Positions 1 through 11,037 of a stretch of 64,000 bases of DNA are shown here, piece by piece. Position numbers and translations under genes: made by a program. Source of the stretch: Gelatoporia subvermispora B (lineage: Eukaryota > Basidiomycota > Agaricomycetes > Polyporales > Gelatoporiaceae). The stretch's first letter is position 1. Each line of letters begins with the position of its first letter. The notes beneath the pieces were generated by a model. It was not told the origin of the DNA. It made no database searches and worked only from the letters and a program-made list of their open reading frames with translations. The stretch is from positions 62,001 through 126,000 of the forward strand of contig KB445822.1 in the NCBI GenBank assembly GCA_000320605.2. The letters are read 5' to 3'.

Positions 1-1235
1 TTTTGCCTCCAGTGATGGGCAGTATCGTGGTCCTACGCGAAACGAGATGAGAACAAGTCACCTCGGCCGGATGAAGCAAGTAAATCTACGGACCTTTCTT
101 CGTCTCCTGGATATGGACGCAAAGATGCATATTTGACCTGATAACGTCGTGAGTTGCAGCAGTCGTATGCGTCTTGTAGCACAATAATTGATTCTCCTAT
201 CACCATGGTCAACCACAATCAGACAGTGATGATGGTTAGTATGCCGTACTGCATTGTCTACTCTGTCATCCAGGAAGCTCATAGGGCTAGGCTCCGCTTC
301 AGGCTCCTGGATCTCCAGGTTCGTGAAGTCAATGGAGTCTCTGGCAATTCTAGCGGGTGTTCCCGTCTGTAATCGACCAAGCTGGAAGCCCGCTGAACGC
401 AGCGAGGCGGAGAGGCCGATGGACGGGTCTTCGTTCATGCGCCCAGCAGGGAAGCACTTCATTCCTATCTGTACATCAGACATCCCATTAGATGCAATGC
501 GCAGAAGACTTGCCTATATGGATCTCTCCTGAGAGGAATGTCCCGGTGCAAATCACGACCTGCGAACACTTGATGATGTCACCAGTAGCTTCGTTGCAAT
601 GAGTCCTGTTTTTGCGTTTCACTTGTAGTATATACTTACCAAGTCTCACACCTTGTATTGTACCCCACGGTGACGGGTTCGTGCTGGACTCAGCTACAGA
701 ATGGTCGAAGACGAGGTCGAATGCGCTGCCGGCTCGGATATCGAGATTAGGATATCCGTGAAGAGTCTCTTGCATGTGACGCTTGTAGAGTTTCCGGTCG
801 ACCTGGGCTCGAGGACCCTGGGTGGAGCGCAGCTTCAGCAATACTTCCTGCAGCCACAAATGCTTTGAATAATACCCAGACGGCGGCCCCCATAGATCGG
901 TTAAGCATTCTCCAGTAGCTTCCTGCCTTATCTGTTGCTACAGTTGAGGGAAAGCTCTCTATATCATGTGGGGATGACGCACCAGTGACTCTTGCACAGA
1001 CTCCATCCAGTGCGTCGACTTCTCGGACAAGTGTACCCTTTCCTACTCCACCAATAGAGGGATTGCATGATAGCTCGCCGATAGTGTCCAATCTCTGCGT
1101 CAATAGCAGCGTTCTTGCGCCTGTTCGTGCTGCTCCCGCTGCCGCCTCGCACCCCGCATGGCCACCGCCAATCACACAAACTTCATAGGTATCAATGAGC
1201 GTGCCTGAAAGGACCATAGATAGTCGTACCGTCAT
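1..1235 (-). CDS. MTO1: Mitochondrial tRNA uridine-5-carboxymethylaminomethyl modification enzyme MTO1 (GidA/MnmG family), 3' end beyond window
   Basis: This FAD enzyme acts with an MSS1/MnmE-type GTPase to modify the wobble uridine of mitochondrial tRNAs. The N-terminus carries the dinucleotide-binding motif [10 protein letters not shown] and the GidA signature [10 protein letters not shown]. Further matches are [24 protein letters not shown] and [11 protein letters not shown], all typical of the family. Exons read on the minus strand: 876-1235, 640-817, 514-588, 250-464, 94-196 and 1-32, continuing past the left edge. Phases agree across all five introns (49-61 nt). The intron at 465-513 has a GC donor (GCAAGT). 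The first residues before [10 protein letters not shown] look weakly conserved, and a CTTTCAG acceptor lies just upstream of that motif. The true start, with its mitochondrial presequence, may therefore be on an unseen upstream exon. Identity is secure; the N-terminus is uncertain. Confidence 0.93.
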
Positions 1236-1569
1236 ATCTTTCGGCGTCGTGTGCCTGCGTTGCGTAACCGTAATGGCGTACTGGGTTCCTATGTAGCGAC
1301 TTTCGCAACGAGCTCCGGATTGCTCTTTGCATTCAACGAGAATTTAGAGGCAATTATTGCCTTTCTTGGAGACATCTCTTGCTTGGCCCGGGTGTTGTTG
1401 ACAAAGCAGTTTTGACTTGTTAGGATCAGAGGCTCTTGCCAAACAAGGCCAAATAGCCATCTTCTCCGTCTCAAGCGGCCATCAGTCACCCGTGTTTTTG
1501 TATTCATTCCCTATACTCGTTGGTATCCTTAAGCCCTGATTTTTCTTTACGAACCTCACGAAAACTGCT
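1236..1569. promoter_or_regulatory. Shared divergent promoter region of MTO1 and DPH3
   Basis: This is the 330-bp space between the start codons of two divergently transcribed genes. It holds no recognisable coding sequence except a short arginine-rich reading frame on the minus strand (1289-1507), which could contain a missing first exon of MTO1. No clear TATA box is visible. The bidirectional promoter role is inferred from geometry only. Confidence 0.5.
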
Positions 1570-1982
1570 ATGGGTGCCTACTATGACGAAGTTGAGATTG
1601 AGGATATGGTTTGGGACGAGGAGAAACGGGTGTACCATTACCCCTGCCCATGCGGAGACCGTTTCGAGATTTCGCGTAAGCAACTCGCAAACTACGAGGA
1701 TATTGCTGCATGTCCAAGCTGCAGTCTGGTTATACGTGTCATATACGATCCGGTGAGCAGAGCTCCCACTGGCATATCACTAATGGTATTGATGGCATAG
1801 CTCAGCTTGACTTCGAGGACGAGCCCGACGACGACGAGGAGGAGGAGGAGGAGGAGACATCAGCGAGTGACGCCGATTCTGAGATATCAGAGGAGGAAAG
1901 CGATGCAGACGACTTCCATGATGCTCTCGACAGCCTGACTCTTTCGGACAAGCAGCCGCTTGCGGTCGCGGTCGAGGCCTGA
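1570..1982 (+). CDS. DPH3: Diphthamide biosynthesis protein 3 (CSL zinc finger)
   Basis: DPH3 (Kti11) is a small electron carrier that supplies reducing power to the DPH1-DPH2 radical enzyme making diphthamide on elongation factor 2. In yeast it also supports Elongator-dependent wobble-uridine modification. Exons are 1570-1752 and 1806-1982, with a 53-nt intron, giving 119 residues. The CSL domain covers about residues 3-60. The four metal-binding cysteines are visible at C26, C28, C48 and C51 (PCPCG and CPSC). The intron falls right after the conserved VIYDP end of the domain. The second exon encodes an unusually acidic tail with a run of eight glutamates encoded by a GAG-rich repeat; yeast DPH3 is shorter. 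The gene is head-to-head with MTO1. The start is the first ATG of the conserved domain. Confidence 0.95.
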
Positions 1983-2382
1983 AGAATGCCCACTTGTTGC
2001 AACACATTTGCTGCTATCCAGTCACTACTCCTTGTCTCTTTCCTATGTATTGGGTTGCCAATCTGGCATGCAAAAGTATTTGGAAATGCACTACACTCTG
2101 ACCGGCCCTGTATATCCCTCATATCAGTATTAGTAGCTCTATCTGTATCATCTAGTCGGTTCTATCCATTTAGTATCGTTACATTTCTGCCTTCCATTAT
2201 ATCGTTGCCGTCGATACCTAGCGTGGATTCCTGATATTATTTAAGTGCCCTCTAGGCTCAGAGGCCTAGCAGGAGAGCTGAGCGCCTAATTCATAGCTAC
2301 GACTAGCAGCTTCTTATAGCGCTCGGCAAAATTTGCTCCCTGTTTTCACGGACTTTGGTGGAGGCTCACCACCAGTCCAACC
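1983..2382. other. Intergenic stretch, no gene seen
   Basis: This is the DPH3 3' flank and the upstream region of the F-box pseudogene. It is AT-richer than the genes and I see no coding or RNA features. Confidence 0.6.
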
Positions 2383-3556
2383 ATGCTTCATCAATCTGCG
2401 CTCCTCAAAGTACCTTCTGAACTATTTGACGTGATTCTGGACTTCTTACATGATGACTATGAGTCTCTCAGGAATTGCAGCCTGACATGTCGAGCTTGGC
2501 TGCCCTCCTGCAGGCTCCATCTATTCCGGACCATATCCACCAAGTCCAAGAAACAGTTGTGATCGATACTCGATTATCTCCTGGAGAATCCTCCGGGGCT
2601 TCGCCAGTATATCAAAGAGTTCCAACTTGGAACATTCGACGAGGAGCAGATCCCTTGGCTTGTCTCAGTCGCGTTTGTACCGGAAATATTGGGCATCATT
2701 CAACCTGCCACTCTGGTCAGCCTCAGACCCGTGAGCGTGCTCAAGTTATCTGGTGGACTCCACCAGATCGGCGCAGAATTTGTCGACCTGTTCGCCGTCT
2801 TTCGCAACGCACGGGAGTTGTGATTGGACGTTGCCCCTTTCTATATGGACGATCCCTACGAATTTCTGGAAACCAACTTTACCATGTTTTCCGATGCTCT
2901 ACTATGCACCTCACGCATATTCGGGCGAGTGACCGGAGTCTCGATGTCCTCCTGCCTTGCTTGCAACTCCGGCCGCTTACCAAGGTTGCGGAGTCTAGGC
3001 TCATGACAGAATACATTGTCTCCAATTGGAAGAATGTATCCGCGGCACTGCCGCTGATGGCACAATCCCTTACCACCTTTACCATTAACGTCATAAATCC
3101 ACTTTGGTACAGACCCCATGAATTAGGTGAGTCTGCTCCGTACAATTATGTAACTGCCTCGCACTGACAATTCCAGATTGAGCTCAATGGAATGAATCCT
3201 TCAAGGCCTGCCCTTGTCTCGAACGCCTAGTGTTGTACATAAATGCTCTCCACCTTGTCTCCTTTTCCCACCAGTTCTCGCTCCGTGTGAATTTCCGGAT
3301 ACGACGCATAGACCTTGTCATTGATATCTCCTATGATCATGAAGAATTTGCCCATCTGCAGGACGTAGTGCGAATACTCGAGGACCCACATCACTTTCCC
3401 CTCCTCGCGCTCGTTGACATTTCGTTGTACTTCTTTTCATCAGACGTCATGCTGGCGGAGGGTCACAGGCGTTGCAAAGAGCTCCTACAACCCACATTGT
3501 TCGACGGATTGCGTAATCGCAATGTCGATGTCACATTAGCAATCAGGCGAGCATAA
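2383..3556 (+). pseudogene. F-box protein pseudogene with three in-frame TGA codons
   Basis: The reading frame from ATG 2383 begins with a good F-box: VPSELFDVILDFLHDD, then SLRNCSLTCRAWLPSCRLHLF. F-box proteins normally link substrates to SCF ubiquitin ligases through Skp1. Translation is broken by TGA at 2560-2562 (after KKQL), yet the same frame continues with plausible sequence (SILDYLLENPPGLRQYIKEF). It is broken again by TGA at 2821-2823 (after NAREL). The frame then shifts between about 2900 and 3000. A 50-nt intron at 3127-3176 is followed at once by a third TGA (3179-3181) and then WNESFKACPCLERLVLY to the natural TAA at 3556. Each TGA would be CGA (Arg) before a C-to-T change. The gene appears recently dead. 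An unusual intron pattern is possible but would have to remove conserved-looking sequence. Confidence 0.8.
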
Positions 3557-3985
3557 TATTGTGAACGTAGCGATCTGTTCGGCAATTGCTCACTAGAAGC
3601 CGCAGGTCATCCCGTAAGTTATAGGAGATATTGCCATACTTGACATGTGCTACTCGGTATTACTGCGTCGTGCATATGCTAAAGGGAATGAGTAAGGGAC
3701 GGAGTATCTGATGGCTCTACTCGACCGCGATACTGGTTGATACATGAGTTTGCCGGCATAATTCGATCCATGAGATGCGGAACCATCGACTCTCTTGCTG
3801 CTGCTCTCTTAATGGGGTCACTGAACACGACAGGTGACAGACTTCCACAAAAAGCGATCATCACCCCCAAAGAGATACATCCGTGCAATAACGTATATTT
3901 ACTGCCTGTATCGCTCAACAACGCCATTGAAAGCCAATTTTACCTACTCTGTTACAGAGCGCGTGCCGTACAGAACAATGCATCC
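3557..3985. other. Intergenic stretch between converging genes
   Basis: This is the 3' flank shared by the F-box pseudogene (+) and the DUF6535 gene (-). No coding signal or RNA feature is visible. Confidence 0.5.
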
Positions 3986-6190
3986 CTATTGTAGCAGAGA
4001 TCGGGAAAGGCAGCAATGGTTCAGCAGTTCCAGCAATGAGGGTATGCCACGGAAGGGATGTGTGAGATTAATTCGGAGCTGTTCCTGTAGTTCCTCATCT
4101 CTGAACGTCCGAATAACCTGAGCTGTCGCCTGGAGAAACCTGGTCCACATAGCCATGTCTTGCGCATCCGGTGCCTTCTTCCAAGCCTGGCAACGTATGG
4201 CGAAGCAGAGCTCGTTCATTAGAGAGGTAAGATTGCCGCGCAAGTGCTGGTCATAACATGACTCGTGGACAGTGCTTGACAGGAAAAGGACAAGCACGCA
4301 GGAGCCCAATGTCTGGCGTAACTTATGTTTTAATTGCCACGGAGATATCTGCTTATTGGTATCACTCATGAGATGGCAAATAACTAAGATTAACCATCAG
4401 TTTGTATTCATAAGGTTCTGCCTTTACGAGCAGTATGAACATACCATGGTAATGACGGGAAATCTGCGCTTTCAAGCTTGGCTCCACATTCGAATTTCCT
4501 ATGGTCCAACGCTCGTTATTGGCGATCGCCAACAGTAGAGCAATGGCCTTATTGTGGTATCCTTCGCTATTCCAAGGTTTCACGGCGCAGAATTTGGCAC
4601 AGCCAATGGCAATCTTCCTTAGAATTTCTTCGTCGCCACACAGTGGTATCTGCTTTGCGAAAACATCTAGCAGTGCTTCTATGTCCGCAGTATTATGGTC
4701 TTCGGAGATGTGTGGCAACAAGTCGACGGCAAGTTTCAACAAGACCTTTCCATGGCGTGCGGGCATTGACTCCCTGCTTTGGATGAGCAAATGAAGGCGC
4801 CCGAGAAGCGTTCCCGGACTTTGCAATGGCTCCAGTAAACAGGGAACAGCGACATCAATGAGGAATGAGTCGTCCAAAAGCAATTGGTCAGCGCAAGATA
4901 ATGTGTTCGTGCTAATCCAGTCGAGCAACGACGTGTTATATTGCTCTGCGTTATCCTCGGATATCATGGCCTGTTCCACTGATCTCCAATTATTGTGCAG
5001 CTTGACGCGTGGGTCTCCGATAAAGGGATGTGTGACCGTACCACAAGCGACCACGGCGGACCGGCGGACTTGGGACATCCACTTCTGGAGTCCGGATGGC
5101 TTCCTCAAGGAATGCATCTCAATGACGTCTCTCATCGCCGGTGGCGCGTTCGACCTGCTGATTGACCAAGGGCTGGATGGCCGTGATATCGTATAATGTT
5201 GGAAATGAATGGTATCCTCGATGTCTCGGGAGAAGGGCCGGCGTCTCCTAACATAGCGAAGTAGGACAGTATGCACTCGGGATGACGCAGATTTTAGAAA
5301 GATGGTCAAATGTAGCGTCGAAAGTTTCCGGACAACCCAATAGAACAGTAATGCTTGGGGGGACTTGTATGCGCAATCTGGCCTCAGGGACGGTGCTACC
5401 GTAGTGAAGGACAAGAACAGCAATAGGGCAGAGACAAGAGCAGTGGTAATCGACGCGACGATACTGTTCAGAGTCCACAGTAGCACCACTAGGCCGATGA
5501 AGAAAAGTACGAGGGCAAGTTGAATCAATACGGGGAGGATACTCAGGATTTCCGGAACGCGCCAATGAAGTAGGCCTCGGTCATATCGCAGGCAATGGAT
5601 TGATGCGCTTTGTCGTGGGTCTGAAGAAGTAGGGCTGATAAAATGATTGAGCCATTGCCTCGCTATAATTCCGACAGACGCAGTCGATAGGCTGAGAACC
5701 AAGCTGGCGAACCAAAGCGCGTTGATCCAGACGAACGAAGCGTTTGGGCTCGCAGTTTCGGCGGTAAATCCGGGTAGGATTGCAACATCATCTATGCCGA
5801 GATGAGCCGGGATGCTCAGCTGAGTTAAGAGGCGCATGAGGATCTGCGCATTCACGTTTTGATTGGAGTTGGGAGAAAGTGATGTACAGACTTCGACGTT
5901 GAACGCAGTAAGAACTGCAGAGAACAGTCCAGCCTACAAGTGTATATGGTCAGCATCATAATTGAGGTCGAGAATCTCTCGCAACTATCATATGGCACGA
6001 AACGCACAAACACTAGCAATGCATCAATTTCCTCTTTCCAGGCTTTGACCATCGCTTCGTCATGGTTCTGCAGTTGCTTGGCGCATTCAGCCCAGCCAAT
6101 ATTCCCCGCTTTCTTTGCTGCTTCCTCAGCTGGACAAGCCGACTCATCCTCAACTTCTTCCGGTCCGTTCCATGAGTCATTGTAATGCAC
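3986..6190 (-). CDS. DUF6535 domain membrane protein, copy 1
   Basis: This is a member of the agaricomycete DUF6535 family of unknown function. Exons on the minus strand are 6008-6190, 4445-5933 and 3986-4383, with introns of 74 and 61 nt, giving 689 residues. Domain landmarks are WKEEIDALLVF at the end of exon 1, AGLFSAVLTAFNVE at the start of exon 2, then INALWFASLVLSLSTASVGIIARQWL. Two or three long hydrophobic segments follow (around LVLFFIGLVVLLWTLNSIV and ITTALVSALLLFLSF), then the family motif CAYKSPQAL. The soluble C-terminal half resembles the copy at 21.6-23.9 kb (CAD...DDSFL, and MSD near the last intron). Predicted location is a membrane. Nothing indicates the substrate or partners. 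The first exon could be preceded by a short unseen exon. Confidence 0.85.
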
Positions 6191-6792
6191 AGAACTTCTC
6201 TTGCTTTGAGCCTTAGCAAATGATTAATTTCGAACATAAAGAACGACTCGAGAAGGACCAAATACCTGGTACATGGCTTCGTTGGTCCTTCGCGAACATT
6301 GGATCGCAGCCGTCCGAGATAGTGCCACGAAAAGATATACGACAGAGATACTGGTAAAGGATGCCTTTGCGTCATAGTTGGACAATGGGTAGACACAGCC
6401 AGAGCGATGCAAACCTCGTGAGTGTGCGCAGCTACGTTGCTGTGGGGCACCGCCGCGCCGGTGAACCGATGGCGCCGACTTAGCATTCCTGCAATTATCG
6501 CACGATGTTCTGTGCATCCAATCATCTTCCGATGGTATAGCATTCATACAGGTTATGGAGGAGTATAATCGATAATTATCAGCATATGCAGAGCGATCTC
6601 CAGAGGCGAGAAAACGTGGAGTCTACTAGGAGACCGGCAGACCCGGACAGTAGGAAGTGATGAAGATACTGACTGGGAAACAGAAGGTGTAGTAACTGAG
6701 TATACGATGATTTGGGAAAGAGCGAGAGCCAGAACGACCACTGCAGGACAACCAGAATTGGAAACACAGAAAGGACAGCAGCGAAGCAATTG
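6191..6792. other. Intergenic stretch, no supported gene
   Basis: This lies between the 5' end of DUF6535 copy 1 and the 3' end of the KIN1-type kinase. Short minus-strand reading frames are present (for example 6224-6547) but show no recognisable domain. Confidence 0.45.
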
Positions 6793-9700
6793 TCATAGCT
6801 TCAATTCAGTAAGTACCCGCCGAGCCAGCTCGTGATATTGCCAAGCGTCACCCCCAACTCTCCGGAATTGAATTCCGTGCAGAGGCAGCATTGGAACCTG
6901 TGGTAGTGTGTAAGCCAAGCGCATGTGAACTTTACTCCGAGCTCACCTTTACAATATTGATTTCAAACCGGACAGCAAGGGGTTTCGCCCCGAGACTCTC
7001 GAAAACCGCCGGATCAACTTCTCCAGTAGGAAGCGCGGGTGGCAGAGTGGGCTGAGGGCTGGCCGCGAAGTCGCGCGGTATAGGTGGCAGGATTTTGGGT
7101 TTCGCGGGTGATTGCGAGACAGGGGTACCCAAATCGTCGGGAGGAGAAGCCGAGACTGCCTCTACAGTGTCCGAGCGCGCAGGCTCGACCGTAGCAGTAT
7201 GAGCGTTCGAGGAGACATGGAAGAATGATGAAGACGCGCTACTCGCAGTAGCGCTGAGGATTGTCCCACCAGACGGTCGACTTGGTAGCTCCTTGTCCTT
7301 CGGTTCCCGCTCCTTCTCCTTACGACTGCCTGTGAACGACATCTTGGAGTTCTTCTTTACAATGGACCGCCTCGTTGTGCCGGTCTCATTCGAGTCGGAA
7401 GAGCCACGTTTGCGATGGCGCCGTTCCGTGGGCGCAGGGGCTTGGATCGACGTCATATCGATAGATGGCATATGGATGCACTCGAAGCCAGCTTTCGTCT
7501 CGCGGTACTGAACCTGCATTCTATCCAAGACACGCTTAATATCCGATTTGAGGGTTACCGGAGGTTTTGTAGAGGTCGTCTGGACACTGAAAGAAGTACA
7601 ATATATGTCAGCCACCAAAGCATCTAATCATTGCCAGTGAACGTACCTGAACAAACCCTTCATAAAGACAGGCTTAAAGTCCTTCTCCTCACTGTGATAT
7701 CCCTCATCCTTCGGCGACTTCCCAGAACCGTCCGCACCAGACGGCGAGTTCTCCATCTGCTCCTGCAGCGCGGCCTCGTCTTCCTCCTCTGTGCGTGGGA
7801 ACAGCCTCTCAGTCAGCGGTCCACGGAAGGTCGAGTACCCAGTTGAGGGTCGTCTGTGCCGCCCAATCGTGCCGCCGGAGACAAGCGCCGCGCCCGCACT
7901 ACTCCTGCGCTCGTGTCGTGCCGTGCGCCCCTGAGGGTCCAGGATAGTTGCTGCCCTCCGGTGTCCCGTAGCGATCGGCTGGCTCTGGCTCTGTGTGACC
8001 GGGCCCGCTGGCTCCGCGCTGCGCTGCGTGTCATAGCTCTTCTTCTCGCCGAGCTCACTAATGGCCTGCTCCTGCTTCTCCACGTCCGCTGATGGGCGCG
8101 GGGAGAAGGCGGGAAGGATGCTCCCGCGCTTAACGGTGCCCGAGCGCCGGGAGTCGTCGTTGCGCCCACCGCCGATAATGCTCCCGACCTTGCGCATGAG
8201 TGTCGCGCCCGCAGAGACGAAGCCGGCAGGCCGGATCTCCTCCTCTGCTTGTTGCTGTTGTTCCAACTGCGCCTGTTCGCGCGCATCCATTTGCTGCGCG
8301 AACGAAGTGAGTTCAGGGCCCGCGGTGCGGGGTGGTTCGAGGTCCTTGCGCGGTCGCAGGGTACCGTGCTGCGAAACCTCGCCAGCACCGGCATTTCCGC
8401 GGCCAAACATGCCCCACCCGCCGGTGCTCGGGCGGTGTCCATGGCTAAGACTGTGGCTGCGTCGGTGTTCCGCCGCGGCGGGGGCGCGAGGTACGGGTGC
8501 AGTGGTCTTGACAGGACTGCTTGGGACGGAACCGCCGGGGCCGAGATCCGCACGCTGAGGGATAGTTAGCGCGGCGCCGGCATCGCGCGCGCGGGGTTGG
8601 GGGAAGTTGGGGGAAGTGGGCGTAGGGGTGGTGGTGGCGGCGGGGTCGTAGGACGCATCGGAGTAGTGCGGCGCAGCGGGGGCGGGAAGACGGGGAAGAG
8701 GCATGCTGTAGTCGGGCTTGCCAGGAACACCAGCCATCTGCTCTTTCTTCCGAAGGGAGGGCTGAGAGAACTGCTTCGGCGCAGTCGGAAGGGCGGACTC
8801 ATCCACGGTCTGCTCCGCTGGCGTGCTCGACTCGAGCGAGAGCTGCGAGTTCGCAAAATGTCCCGGACCATACACCTTCTCACGTTCCATCTTCTCCCGT
8901 GCCAGGAAGTAGATAGAGATGAGCGGATGGAAGCCGTAGGTCGGATCTGGCGGCTCGCGGAGGTGCGCATCGGTCAAGGAAGAGTGGGAGAGGTGCGACT
9001 GGGAGGTGGGCGGAGAGTGCGCAAACGGCGTGCCTGGCGGTGACGACGACGGGGAGAACAGCTTCTTACGGTAGAAATCAAAGCCTGAGAAACGGCGTGA
9101 TTTCTTCGACGGGGATTGGTCAATCTTGCTACCGTTGATAGCCGTGTCTTGGATCGCCAGCGATGAACCGGAGAACGACTCGCCCCAGTGGCGCCCGTGG
9201 CCATTCCGCCCGTTCGTGTTAGCCGCCATCCGCCTGCGCTCCCAGTGCTGCACCGCGCGGTAGTAGCCATCCGATTCGAGCACCTCAATGAGCCTGGCCT
9301 CGATCTCGTCCTCCGTCCCAAACTCGAAACCCTTCATCCCGCGGATCACCTGCCGGTCAAGCTCGTCCGCGCGTAGAGGCTCACGGTGCACAAGGTGCGA
9401 GTCCGGTGGGCCGCGGAACCCTCGTGTCATCCATGGGTGGACCAGGACCTCGGTTAGTGGCGCTCGGGCAGCAGGATTTGTCACGAGCATCCGAGTGAGT
9501 AAGTGCTTGCATTCTGTGCCTAGTGTGAGCCAAATGGAATGGCATGGATGCAAACAGTGGCGTACCTGCACTGAGCCATACTGGGTACTCCACAAGACCA
9601 CGCTTAATCTTAGCATGCAATGCCGGCATACTCTGGTCGTCGAACGGAACCTTACCGCACACTAGCACGTACAATACCACTCCAAAACTCCAGACGTCTA

Positions 9701-11037
9701 CCTCAGGGCCCGTGTAGACCTTCGCGTTCAATAGCTCCGGTGCAGCAAAATAGAGGGAACCACAGAACGTCGAGAGATGTGCTGAGGGATCGTAGAGATT
9801 TGACAATCCAAAGTCAATAATCTTGATATTACCAGTCTGGGATATGAGGATGTTCTCGATCTTGAGGTCTGCGTAAGAGTGAGCATACAAATGTAGGCTA
9901 GCGGCGATGGCGCGCACCGCGGTGAACGACATTGTTCTTGTGGCAGTAGTCTAGCGCACTCCCTATCTGCCGCGCGAATTTGCGTGCTACCCGCTCGCGC
10001 AGACGGCCGTGGCTGATGATGTAGTCGAGCATCTGCCCGCCATTGACGTACTCCTGTACCATGTAGTAGTGGTGCTGGTGCACGATCATCTCGCGCATGC
10101 CGCAGATGTACGGGTGGTGGAGGAGCATCGACAGCGCCGCCTCACGCATGATACGGATCTCCTTGGACGCATCCTTGGAGGCTTGCTTCGCCGCTGCGTC
10201 TGATGTTGGTGTCCCGCTGCTGGATGGTGCTGCGCGAGGGAGGATCTTGACAGCTAGCTGTTATGACAAATGTGTTAGCATACTGGGGTACGACTTCGCG
10301 CCGCTGACGAAGTATGGGGCGCTGGGGCGGTTTACGGTCGTATGGCGCATCCTCGCCCAAATGAGGTGTCCAGTGGGAGGAACAAATGAGCACAATCAGT
10401 TGCCCGTGCCACAAGACGCTGTGTACAAGTAGGGAACGTCGCCCTCAACGCCCCTAGGCCGTGCATGTGCTCCCCAGTCTTGCCGATGCAGAGGGGTCTC
10501 CACACTCACCTTCTCGCCTGTGGCGTTGTGATACGCGAGCTTGACCTTGCCCATGCTCCCTGCGCCGAGCGTCTTGGTGAGAATGTAGTCCCCGAGGATG
10601 CGATTCGTGCTCCGGGGCTTCGACGAGCCCGCATCGCTGCGGTTCCTGCTGCTGTCGTCGCGCCGCTCGCGGTCACGGTCCCGTTCACGATCGCGGTCGC
10701 GTTCCCGCTCACGCTCAGGAGGCGGAGCGTAGGCCTGGGGCGGCATGGATACTGGACGGGGCTTGTACTGGGCGGTAGGGATGCGGCGGGCGACAGCCGC
10801 CTGAGTTGTCGGTGTGGGTGCAGGCGGTGATGCCGGTGTCGAACTCGGGGGCTGCGTCTGGACTGGCGCTGGGATAGCTGGCGAGGTGTTGGGCGTTGGG
10901 TATGTCGGATGCGAGATGGGCAGATCAAACTCGTGGCCGGTGACCAAGCCACCATGCGAGGGTGTCACGGCGCCGTTCTCTTCCTCCTTCACGTCGCTGA
11001 GTGCTGAGGGTGCGAGGGAAGTCGAATGCGATGCCAT
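6793..11037 (-). CDS. KIN1: KIN1/PAR-1 (MARK) type serine/threonine protein kinase
   Basis: KIN1/KIN2 kinases act at the cell cortex in polarity, exocytosis and wall-stress responses. Six exons on the minus strand join in phase: 10510-11037, 9918-10257, 9566-9868, 7647-9513, 6947-7586 and 6793-6897, giving 1260 residues. A proline-rich N-terminus and an Arg/Asp/Glu repeat ([16 protein letters not shown]) precede the kinase domain. Visible kinase motifs are GAGSMGKV (ATP loop), LAVKILPR (ATP-binding Lys), HRDLKIEN, DFGLSN, the activation segment [13 protein letters not shown] and [11 protein letters not shown] long disordered linker follows. The C-terminal KA1 lipid-binding domain ends in [13 protein letters not shown] and [10 protein letters not shown], encoded by the last small exon. 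All catalytic residues are intact. The first intron (10258-10509, 252 nt) is much longer than the others (49-60 nt). The start is the first ATG of the open N-terminal frame. Confidence 0.95.

Noticed and set aside
1840..1856. GAG repeat as a separate microsatellite locus
   Set aside because: It is short and lies fully within the DPH3 acidic tail, so it is explained by coding sequence.
2383..3556. Idea that TGA is a sense codon (reassigned or selenocysteine) in the F-box gene
   Set aside because: TGA serves as the normal stop in DPH3, SUMO, WHI2, KIN1 and LTO1 in this window. The presence of a frameshift as well favours a pseudogene.
7813..8558. Long overlapping open frames (about 165-246 codons) on both strands inside the KIN1 linker
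   Set aside because: They are frame shadows caused by high GC and arginine/proline-rich composition of the low-complexity kinase linker. They lack domains, while the kinase frame has perfect family matches.
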